5,917 bases of DNA, from positions 1 through 5,917 of the forward strand of contig CANKBT010000205.1 of the NCBI GenBank assembly GCA_947479995.1. Reading direction: 5' to 3'. The notes beneath the pieces were generated by a model. That model was not told the origin of the DNA. It saw only the letters and a program-made list of their open reading frames with translations, and ran no database searches. The stretch is from Frankiaceae bacterium (GTDB lineage: Bacteria > Actinomycetota > Actinomycetes > Mycobacteriales > SCTD01). The position numbers and the translations under genes are program-made. Below, piece by piece: positions 1-5,323 of this stretch (within the stretch, counting starts at the first letter, position 1; each line of letters opens with the position of its first letter).

Positions 1-1
1 C

Positions 2-571
2 TGCTTCTGGCGCGCCGACCTCGACGAGGCCGTCCGCGCGCTCGTCGCGGTCGTCCGCGAGGTGCGCCCGCAGGTCGTCGTGACCTACGACGACAACGGC
101 GGCTACGGCCACCCCGACCACTTGCAGGCGCACCGCGTCACCGTGGCGGCCTTCGACGCCGCGGCCGACGCGGCGTACGCGCCGGAGCTCGGCGAGCCCT
201 GGGCCGCCACCAAGCTCTACGCGACGGCGGTGCCCCGCAGCGTGCTCCAGGCGGGCATCGACCACCTGCGCGAGCTCGGCGACGAGACCGGCTTCTTCGG
301 CGTCGAGCGGGCCGAGGACCTGCCGTTCGGCGTGCCGGACGAGGTCGTCACCACCGAGGTCGACGCCCGCGACCACCTCGAGGCGAAGGTCGCCGCCATG
401 CGCGCGCACCGCACGCAGATCGCGGTCGACGGCCCGTTCTTCGCGCTCGCCGACAACGTCGGGCAGAAGGCCTTCGGCCTCGAGCACTACGTGCTGCTGC
501 GCGGCGAGCGCGGCCCGGGCGATGGGCCGAACGGCCGCGAGGCGGACCTGTTCGGAGCAGTGCCCGTCTGA
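2..571 (+). CDS. mshB: MshB-type N-acetyl-glucosaminyl-inositol deacetylase, C-terminal part (5' end outside window)
   Basis: Zinc-dependent deacetylase of the PIG-L/LmbE fold. In mycothiol synthesis MshB removes the acetyl group from GlcNAc-inositol in the cytoplasm. The reading frame is open from the first complete codon at 2 to TGA 569-571, giving 189 residues; the family is about 300 long, so the N-terminal AHPDDE zinc motif lies upstream of the window. Visible here is YDDNGGYGHPDH at residues 29-40, holding the catalytic-region Tyr (Y35) and the H37/H40 pair that matches the third zinc ligand region. The C-terminal signatures EHYVL (residue 161 on) and GREADLF also fit. A Gly before HPDH favours MshB; as I recall, the related mycothiol conjugate amidase Mca has Pro there. 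The in-frame GTG at 62 is internal, because the homologous sequence continues upstream of it. Family assignment is firm; MshB rather than Mca or another PIG-L paralogue is likely. Confidence 0.88.
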   Translation, partial: CFWRADLDEAVRALVAVVREVRPQVVVTYDDNGGYGHPDHLQAHRVTVAAFDAAADAAYAPELGEPWAATKLYATAVPRSVLQAGIDHLRELGDETGFFGVERAEDLPFGVPDEVVTTEVDARDHLEAKVAAMRAHRTQIAVDGPFFALADNVGQKAFGLEHYVLLRGERGPGDGPNGREADLFGAVPV

Positions 572-587
572 CTTGATGGGCCGAACG
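521..587. repeat. 13-bp direct repeat GATGGGCCGAACG, copies at 521-533 and 575-587
   Basis: GATGGGCCGAACG occurs perfectly twice, 54 bases apart start to start. The first copy is inside the last codons of the mshB-type gene (Gly-Asp-Gly-Pro-Asn-Gly) and the second lies 3 bases after its stop codon. Flanking bases differ, so this is not a longer duplication. It could be a regulator site, a trace of slippage, or chance. The GCCGAAC core recalls the -10 part of the sigma-28-like elements downstream, but I found no TACA/TCCA partner 16 bases upstream of either copy. Confidence 0.45.
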
Positions 588-597
588 TGTGGTTGTG

Positions 598-618
598 GCC
601 GTCACGGAGTGTGACGGC
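598..618 (+). terminator. Hairpin in the mshB-protease gap (possible terminator or operator)
   Basis: The arms GCCGTCAC (598-605) and GTGACGGC (611-618) are perfectly complementary over 8 bp, with a 5-base loop GGAGT. The hairpin lies 26 bases after the mshB-type stop and 68 bases before the protease start. No T-run follows, which is common for actinobacterial hairpins, so weak intrinsic termination is possible. As a dyad (GTCAC-N5-GTGAC) it could also be a regulator binding site. The sequence does not decide between these. Confidence 0.4.
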
Positions 619-675
619 GCGGGATCGGCGACATGCTCGGGGTCCGGACGCGGCACCGCGTCCCGCCCGACCCCC

Positions 676-680
676 GAGGA
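676..680 (+). promoter_or_regulatory. Ribosome binding site deciding the protease start
   Basis: GAGGA ends 6 bases before GTG 687, a good Shine-Dalgarno position. The in-frame ATG at 633 upstream has no such site, and its extra 18 residues are Arg/Pro-rich and unlike the family. I therefore place the start at 687. Confidence 0.65.
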
Positions 681-686
681 GCGCCC

Positions 687-2642
687 GTGACGCAGACCGC
701 CGCCCTGGACGACCTGGTCGCCGCCTCGGGGCAGGTGCTCAGCGCCCGGCACGCCGACGTCGGCACCAGCCGTGAGACCGCCCGCCGCGGGCGCTTCGTG
801 AAGCTGGCGGTGCTCGTCTGGGTGCTCGCCGGCCTGGCGTGGTGGCGGGTGCTGGCCAAGGACCCGGCCGCGGCGTTCCTGCCGCTGCCGTCGATCGACC
901 CGTTCCTGCTCACGATCATCGTCTTCTTCGGCCTGCTGCTCGCCCTCACCGTCGGCCAGCAGGTGCTCTCGGGCCGCTCGCCGCACGTCGTCTACCGCCC
1001 CGAGCAGATCGACGTCTCGCTCGACCAGGTCGTCGGCATCGACGGCGTCAAGGACGACGTCGTGCGCTCGCTCAACCTGTTCCTCGCCCACCGGGTCTTC
1101 AGCACCGAGATGGGCGGCACGCCGCGGCGCGGCCTGCTGTTCGAGGGCGCGCCCGGCACCGGCAAGACCCACCTGGCCCGCGCGATGGCCAAGGAGGCGG
1201 GCGTCCCGTTCCTGTTCGTCAGCGCGACCAGCTTCCAGAGCATGTGGTACGGCGCGACCGCCAAGAAGATCCGCGCGTACTTCAAGGCGCTGCGCAAGGC
1301 CGCCCGCAAGGAGGGCGGCGCGATCGGCTTCATGGAGGAGATCGACGCGATCGCGATGTCGCGCGGCGGCGTCTCGACGGCGATGGCGCCGGCCGCCGCG
1401 CCGATGACGGCCCTGTCGCCCATGACGTCGTGCTGCGGCCCGCTGGCCACCCCCGCGACCGGCAGCGCCGGCGGCGGCACCGTCACCACGCCGTTCATGA
1501 GCGAGGGCACCGGCGGCGTCGTCAACGAGCTGCTCGTGCAGATGCAGTCGTTCGACGCGCTCACCGGCTGGCAGCGCCTCGGCGGCTGGTTCGTCGACCG
1601 CGCCAACCTGCTGCTGCCCCCCGACCGCCAGCTGTCGCGCCCGTCGCTGCTGCCGTCGAACGTGCTGCTCATCGCCGCCACCAACCGCGCCGACAGCCTC
1701 GACCCGGCGCTGCTGCGCCCCGGCCGCTTCGACCGCCGGCTCACCTTCGAGCTGCCGTCCAAGAGCGGGCGCCGCGCGCTCGTCGACCACTTCCTGGCCC
1801 GCAAGGCGCACGAGGCCGAGCTCGACGACGACGAGCGCCGCGACGCGCTCGCCGCCATCACGCAGGGCTACAGCCCGGTGATGATCGAGCACCTGCTGGA
1901 CGAGGCGCTCGTCAGCGCCGTCCGCGGCGGCCGCTCCGCCATGACGTGGAAGGACGTCGAGCAGGCGCGCCTCGTCGAGGAGGTCGGCACCGGCGCGCCG
2001 GTCGAGTACACCGCGCACGAGCGGGTGCTCATCGCCACGCACGAGGCGGGCCACGCCACCGCCGCCTGGCTCACCGCCCCCCAGCGCCGGCTGGAGATCC
2101 TCACGATCATCAAGCGCCGCGGCGCGCTCGGCCTGCTCGCGCACGGCGACCGCGAGGACGTCTTCACCCGCTCGCGCACCGAGCTCCGCGCGCTCGTGCA
2201 GATCGCGCTGGCCGGCCAGTGCGCCGAGGAGGTCTTCTTCGGCGACGTGAGCACCGGCCCCGGCGGCGACCTGCTCTACGCCACCAACTGCGCGGCCGAG
2301 ATGGTCGGCGCGCACGGCATGGACTCCACGCTCATCTCCTACCTCGCCGTGCAGAACAGCTCGTTCTCCGACACCAACATCGTCGGCCGCGTGCTGGGCG
2401 ACCCGCGCGGGCGCGACCAGGTGGAGGCGGTGCTGCAGGAGCTCAAGACGGCGGTGCGCGCGCTCGTCGTCGAGAACCGCCACCTCGTCGAGGCGCTGCG
2501 CGACGCGCTGCTCGAGCGCGAGGAGCTCATCGGCACCGAGATCACCGACGTGCTCGAGCAGGCCGCCGCGCGCGGCCCGCGCCCGGCCGTCATCGACCTC
2601 ACGCAGCCGGGCGTCGCGGCCGCGACCGACGCCCCCGCCTGA
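687..2642 (+). CDS. Divergent FtsH-like membrane AAA+ zinc metalloprotease (peptidase family M41)
   Basis: 651-residue protein expected to unfold and degrade membrane or cytosolic proteins at the inner face of the membrane, using ATP. From the N-terminus: TM1 about 37-56, a loop of only about 16 residues, TM2 about 73-94; Walker A GAPGTGKT 154-161; pore-loop MWYG 186-189; Walker B FMEEID 215-220; second region of homology with Arg fingers R347 and R350 in LLRPGRFDR; then the M41 domain with zinc motif HEAGH 452-456 and the probable third ligand D528. Oddities: the FtsH extracytoplasmic domain (usually about 70 residues) is nearly absent. The Walker B Asp is replaced by E217, with catalytic E218 kept. 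There are two insertions relative to FtsH, about 229-277 (Ala/Pro/Thr/Gly-rich with a Cys-Cys pair) and 291-324. All residues needed for ATPase and protease activity look present. It probably acts beside a canonical FtsH encoded elsewhere, which cannot be checked here. It lies between mshB and the DUF6113-like gene. Confidence 0.88.
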   Translation: MTQTAALDDLVAASGQVLSARHADVGTSRETARRGRFVKLAVLVWVLAGLAWWRVLAKDPAAAFLPLPSIDPFLLTIIVFFGLLLALTVGQQVLSGRSPHVVYRPEQIDVSLDQVVGIDGVKDDVVRSLNLFLAHRVFSTEMGGTPRRGLLFEGAPGTGKTHLARAMAKEAGVPFLFVSATSFQSMWYGATAKKIRAYFKALRKAARKEGGAIGFMEEIDAIAMSRGGVSTAMAPAAAPMTALSPMTSCCGPLATPATGSAGGGTVTTPFMSEGTGGVVNELLVQMQSFDALTGWQRLGGWFVDRANLLLPPDRQLSRPSLLPSNVLLIAATNRADSLDPALLRPGRFDRRLTFELPSKSGRRALVDHFLARKAHEAELDDDERRDALAAITQGYSPVMIEHLLDEALVSAVRGGRSAMTWKDVEQARLVEEVGTGAPVEYTAHERVLIATHEAGHATAAWLTAPQRRLEILTIIKRRGALGLLAHGDREDVFTRSRTELRALVQIALAGQCAEEVFFGDVSTGPGGDLLYATNCAAEMVGAHGMDSTLISYLAVQNSSFSDTNIVGRVLGDPRGRDQVEAVLQELKTAVRALVVENRHLVEALRDALLEREELIGTEITDVLEQAAARGPRPAVIDLTQPGVAAATDAPA

Positions 2643-2655
2643 GCCGCCCGCTCCG

Positions 2656-2687
2656 GGGTCGGGCACGCTGGTCGGCGTGCCCGACCC
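2656..2687 (+). terminator. Strong hairpin after the protease gene, overlapping the next start codon
   Basis: The arms GGGTCGGGCACGC (2656-2668) and GCGTGCCCGACCC (2675-2687) pair perfectly over 13 bp around a 6-base loop TGGTCG. It begins 14 bases after the protease stop codon, so an intrinsic terminator without a U-tract is the simplest reading. The right arm contains GTG 2677, the likely start of the next gene. The stem would hide that codon in any transcript reading through from the protease gene. Confidence 0.65.
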
Positions 2688-3102
2688 GTCCGCGTGGACC
2701 CGCGCCCCGGCGTACGCGCTGGTGCTCGTGCTGGCCGCGGGCGCCGCGCTGTGGGGCGCGTTCCTCGTGCCGCTGCGCACCCCCGGCGGGGGCGCGCCGC
2801 TGCCGGTGAGCGTGCTGCTCGCGCTGGCCGTCGTGCCGCTGTGCCGCCAGGGCGGGCGCCTGACCGGCAGCCGCTGGGGCGCCGCCGGGCCGGGCCTGCT
2901 GTGGGTCGTGCTGGTGCTGCTGCTCGGCCTCGGCCGCGCGGAGGGCGACGTCGTGCTGCCGGGCGACAGCGTCGTCGGGCTGCTGTTCCTCGTGCTCGGC
3001 ACCCTGGGCGCGTCGGCGACGATCGGCGCCTGGCGCCCGCCCGGGGCTACACCCGCCGTGTCCTCCGGCCGAAGCACCTCCCGTGGAGGAGCAGGCAGCT
3101 GA
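2677..3102 (+). CDS. Small four-helix membrane protein, DUF6113-like
   Basis: 141 residues with four hydrophobic segments at about 12-33, 42-56, 69-86 and 98-118, and no signal peptide cleavage site that I can see. Features I associate with actinobacterial DUF6113 proteins are FLVPL (29-33) at the end of helix 1, a PVSVLLAL stretch (43-50), TGSR (63-66) and an EGD triplet (89-91) followed by VVLPG between helices 3 and 4. Function is unknown. Such proteins often sit next to mshB, which supports the call because mshB is two genes upstream. GTG 2677 is the first plausible start; it has no clear Shine-Dalgarno and lies inside a 13-bp hairpin, so the true start or expression mode is uncertain. 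The last 20 or so residues are Ser/Gly-rich, carry the putative cheW promoter in their codons, and overlap the cheW start by 20 bases. Family naming is from memory of the pattern. Confidence 0.72.
   Translation: MPDPSAWTRAPAYALVLVLAAGAALWGAFLVPLRTPGGGAPLPVSVLLALAVVPLCRQGGRLTGSRWGAAGPGLLWVVLVLLLGLGRAEGDVVLPGDSVVGLLFLVLGTLGASATIGAWRPPGATPAVSSGRSTSRGGAGS
3048..3075 (+). promoter_or_regulatory. Putative sigma-28-type promoter of cheW
   Basis: TACA (3048-3051), 16 bases, then GCCGAAGC (3068-3075). The sigma-28 class (FliA, SigD, WhiG) recognises TAAA, 14-16 bases, GCCGATAA or similar. The octamer ends 7 bases before GTG 3083, so transcription is expected to start at or next to the cheW start codon. 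The element lies inside the 3' end of the DUF6113-like gene. The same arrangement occurs before the receptor gene and cheA, which raises confidence above that of any single match. Confidence 0.6.
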
Positions 3103-3559
3103 GCAGGGGACGGCCGACGAGGTCGTCGTCGTGCGCCTCGGCGGGGCGCGGTACGCGCTGCCGATGGCCGTCGTCGCCGAGGTCGGCCGCCCGCCGCAGC
3201 TGACCCGGGTGCCGGGGCTGCCCGCATGGGTGGCGGGCCTGGCCAACTGGCGCGGCCGCGTGCTGCCGGTGCTCGACCTGAGGCCGCTGCTCGGCGGCGC
3301 CGCGCTCGCGGCCACGCACGGCCGGCTCGTCGTGCTGCACGTCGACGGCGTGCGCGTCGGCCTGGTCACCGAGGGCGTCGACGGCTCGACCGCGCTCGAC
3401 CTCGAGCGCCTCGACGCCCCGCCCGCGCACCTGCCGCCGTCCGCCGCCGGCCTGCTCGCCGGGCAGCGCACCGACGACGACGGCCCCCTCGCCGTGCTCG
3501 AGCCCGCCGCCGTGCTCGGGCTGTCCGCGCAGCTGCCGCGCGTCCGGCGCGCCGGATGA
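3083..3559 (+). CDS. cheW: Chemotaxis coupling protein CheW
   Basis: 158-residue adaptor that links chemoreceptor tips to the P5 domain of CheA at the inner face of the membrane. After a short acidic lead (residues 1-14) the protein is one CheW SH3-like domain: the VVVVRLGGARYALPM strand pair near the start, then VPGLPAWVAGLANWRGRVLPV, with the conserved N-x-R-G at 55-58, then DLRPLLG. Length is normal for single-domain CheW. GTG 3083 has no upstream Shine-Dalgarno and overlaps the previous gene by 20 bases. The sigma-28-like element 7 bases upstream suggests leaderless translation from this GTG. An in-frame GTG near 3131 would cut into the first beta strand and is rejected. The following receptor gene starts 61 bases after the stop, with its own putative promoter lying largely between the two genes. 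Confidence 0.92.
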   Translation: MEEQAAEQGTADEVVVVRLGGARYALPMAVVAEVGRPPQLTRVPGLPAWVAGLANWRGRVLPVLDLRPLLGGAALAATHGRLVVLHVDGVRVGLVTEGVDGSTALDLERLDAPPAHLPPSAAGLLAGQRTDDDGPLAVLEPAAVLGLSAQLPRVRRAG

Positions 3560-3562
3560 CGC

Positions 3563-3590
3563 TCCAGTCGCCCGGCGCGCGCGCCGATGC
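3563..3590 (+). promoter_or_regulatory. Putative sigma-28-type promoter of the chemoreceptor gene
   Basis: TCCA (3563-3566), 16 bases, then GCCGATGC (3583-3590). GCCGAT is the core -10 of sigma-28 promoters. The element lies just after the cheW stop. The expected transcript start is near 3597, leaving about 22 untranslated bases that contain a strong ribosome binding site before GTG 3620. The -35 half (TCCA against TAAA) is the weaker part. Confidence 0.55.
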
Positions 3591-3605
3591 CCCCGTACGA
3601 CCCCT

Positions 3606-3613
3606 GCAGGAGG
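3606..3613 (+). promoter_or_regulatory. Ribosome binding site of the chemoreceptor gene
   Basis: GCAGGAGG, close to the full anti-16S complement, ends 6 bases before GTG 3620. It fixes the start there rather than at the in-frame ATG 3587, which would place this site inside the coding sequence. Confidence 0.8.
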
Positions 3614-3619
3614 ACTGAC

Positions 3620-5173
3620 GTGGACTTCTCGATCCGGCTGGCCCGTGCCGCCGCCGCCATGACGTGGGCGAGCCTGCTCGTCGGCCTGGTGGCCATCACG
3701 CTGATGGACCGTGTCGGCGCGCCCGAGGGCGTCGTGGTGCACGCCGGGGCGGCGTACGCCTGGACCGCGCTCGGCGTCGTGGCCGCCACGTTCATGACGG
3801 TGCTGCCGTCGCTGGCGGTGAAGTCGCACTGGGTGCTGTCGAACATCGTCGTGCTGCGCGCCCTGCTGCTCATCGGCATCACCGTCTGGGTGACCGCGGA
3901 CGTCGCGCTCACCGGCGGCATCCGCGGCCCGTTCTGGATCTGCTACCTCGGCACGGTGCTGTTCGCCGCCGTGTCGCTGCCGGCCTGGCAGGCGGCCTTC
4001 TTCGGCCTCGCCGCCAGCGGCGGCCTCGTCGCCGCGTCGGCGATCGCGCACACGCTGGACGCCGCGTCGATCGGCCCGCTGGTGCTCGTCGGCACCGCGT
4101 TCCCGATCGCGGCGGTCTTCAACTCCACGCTCGCCTCGGCCGTCTGGTCGCTGCGCGACCAGGCCCGCCAGGAGCGCAAGGCGCTCGTGGCCCGCGTCGA
4201 CGAGCTGTCCGGGGTGCTCGAGCGCGCCGCGCAGGGCGACCTCGCGGTCGAGGTCACCGGCGCCGACGACGCCCAGCTGGGCACGCTGTCGCACGCCTTC
4301 GCCGACACGATCGGCAACCTGCGCTCGCTCGTCGGGCAGATCCGCTCCGGCGGCGAGCAGATCGGCGCCTCCGCGGGCGAGCTGCTCGCGACCGCCGAGG
4401 AGCACGCCGCGAGCGCCACGCAGCAGTCCAGCGCCGTGAGCGAGACGACCTCGACCATCGAGGAGCTCGCCGCCACCGCCGCGCAGATCGCCGAGACGAG
4501 CGAGGCCGTGGCCCGCTACGCCGCCGAGACGCTGCGCTACGCCGAGCAGGGCCGCACCGCCGTCTCGGCGAGCGTCGACTCGATGGACACCATCGCCGAG
4601 CGGGTCGACGGCATCGCCACGCGCGCGCTGTTGCTCGGCGAGAAGTCGCACGAGATCGGCCGGATCCTCGGCGTCATCGACGACCTCGCCGACCAGACCA
4701 ACCTGCTCGCGCTCAACGCCGCGATCGAGGCCGCGCGCGCCGGCGAGCACGGCCGCGGCTTCGCCGTCGTCGCCTCCGAGGTGCGCAAGCTCGCGGAGCG
4801 CTCGCAGGAGTCCGCCGGGCAGATCCAGGCGCTCGTCGGCGAGATCCAGGCCGAGACCAACAGCACCATCATCGCCTCGGAGGAGGGCGCCAAGGAGGTC
4901 CGCGCGGGCACCACGCTCGCCCGCGGCGTCGTCGACGCGCTCGAGCGCATCTCCGGCATGGTCGACGAGACGACCACCGCCGCCAAGGAGATCTCGATCG
5001 CCACGCAGCAGCAGCGCAGCGCGTCGGACCAGGTCGTCGCCGCGATGACGCAGGTGTCCGACGTCTCCCGGCAGTACGCCGTCGGCTCGCGCCAGGCCGC
5101 GGCCGCGGCGGCGCAGCTCAACGTGCTCGCGGCCGAGCTCCGCTCGTCGATCGCGCAGTTCAAGGTCACCTAG
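3620..5173 (+). CDS. Methyl-accepting chemotaxis protein with six-helix membrane N-terminus
   Basis: 517-residue chemoreceptor that should control CheA through CheW. The N-terminal part has six predicted membrane helices (about 10-29, 42-66, 71-97, 104-121, 123-146, 152-178) joined by short loops, so there is no sizeable extracytoplasmic ligand domain. An even helix number leaves both ends in the cytoplasm, as needed. A HAMP linker follows at about 180-243, with GVLERAAQGDL at 198-208. The rest is the long coiled-coil signalling hairpin, with the diagnostic tip around ADQTNLLALNAAIEAARAGE (357-376) and GRGFAVVASEVRKLA after it, which is the surface that binds CheA and CheW. Glu/Gln-Glu/Gln-x-x-Ala/Ser pairs suited to methylation occur on both arms. 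It ends in QFKVT with no C-terminal pentapeptide tether for CheR/CheB. The ligand is unknown; the membrane block may sense membrane state, a small hydrophobic molecule or energy status. Start GTG is fixed by the preceding GCAGGAGG. Confidence 0.95.
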   Translation: MDFSIRLARAAAAMTWASLLVGLVAITLMDRVGAPEGVVVHAGAAYAWTALGVVAATFMTVLPSLAVKSHWVLSNIVVLRALLLIGITVWVTADVALTGGIRGPFWICYLGTVLFAAVSLPAWQAAFFGLAASGGLVAASAIAHTLDAASIGPLVLVGTAFPIAAVFNSTLASAVWSLRDQARQERKALVARVDELSGVLERAAQGDLAVEVTGADDAQLGTLSHAFADTIGNLRSLVGQIRSGGEQIGASAGELLATAEEHAASATQQSSAVSETTSTIEELAATAAQIAETSEAVARYAAETLRYAEQGRTAVSASVDSMDTIAERVDGIATRALLLGEKSHEIGRILGVIDDLADQTNLLALNAAIEAARAGEHGRGFAVVASEVRKLAERSQESAGQIQALVGEIQAETNSTIIASEEGAKEVRAGTTLARGVVDALERISGMVDETTTAAKEISIATQQQRSASDQVVAAMTQVSDVSRQYAVGSRQAAAAAAQLNVLAAELRSSIAQFKVT

Positions 5174-5187
5174 CCCAGGCGCGCACC

Positions 5188-5219
5188 AGGAGCGGGACCG
5201 CAGCAGCGGTCCCGCTCCT
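5188..5219 (+). terminator. Intrinsic terminator-like hairpin after the chemoreceptor gene
   Basis: The arms AGGAGCGGGACCGC (5188-5201) and GCGGTCCCGCTCCT (5206-5219) are perfectly complementary over 14 bp with a 4-base loop AGCA. It starts 15 bases after the stop codon. No T-tract follows, only CGCGCG, as is usual for many actinobacterial terminators. It separates the receptor gene from cheA, which has its own putative promoter about 70 bases further on. Confidence 0.8.
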
Positions 5220-5288
5220 CGCGCGTCCGGGGGCGCGACAGGTGGCGGCCCCCGAGTCGTCCGGCCAGGGCGCGTCAGGGCCCCGCGC

Positions 5289-5316
5289 TACAGCGACGGC
5301 CGGTGCGCGCCGACGT
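5289..5316 (+). promoter_or_regulatory. Putative sigma-28-type promoter of cheA
   Basis: TACA (5289-5292), 16 bases, then GCCGACGT (5309-5316). The octamer ends 7 bases before ATG 5324, exactly the geometry seen at cheW, and both elements begin with GCTACA. It lies downstream of the terminator-like hairpin, in the 150-base gap between the receptor gene and cheA, where a cheA promoter would be expected. Confidence 0.6.
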
Positions 5317-5323
5317 AGAGGGC

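Noticed and set aside
633..686. ATG 633 as the protease start
   Set aside because: It adds 18 Arg/Pro-rich residues and has no ribosome binding site; GTG 687 has GAGGA at a good distance.
839..2809. Long plus-strand open frames overlapping the protease (839-2809) and the receptor (3664-5340) in another frame
   Set aside because: The translations are Arg/Pro-rich and lack any domain; both are out-of-frame reads of well-supported genes.
348..3227. Very long open frame on the minus strand (959 residues) across the mshB end, protease gene and membrane-protein gene
   Set aside because: It is a GC-driven shadow: its product is Arg/Ala/Gly low-complexity sequence without domains, while the plus-strand genes beneath it carry clear catalytic motifs.
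3556..3618. 20-codon ORF overlapping the cheW stop (ATGA) and ending 1 base before the receptor start
   Set aside because: It has no Shine-Dalgarno, and its ATG lies upstream of the predicted transcript start of the receptor gene. Its bases are better explained as promoter and ribosome binding site.
3587..3619. ATG 3587 as the receptor start
   Set aside because: It would put the GCAGGAGG site inside the gene, and the ATG overlaps the -10 element GCCGATGC.
3047..4750. Minus-strand open frames opposite cheW and the receptor
   Set aside because: They are antisense shadows of conserved che genes, with compositionally biased products and no ribosome binding sites or motifs.
5303..5323. GTG 5303 as the cheA start
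   Set aside because: It has no Shine-Dalgarno and lies within the putative promoter; ATG 5324 gives the usual CheA N-terminal length, with H50 close to the phosphorylated His position of known CheA proteins.
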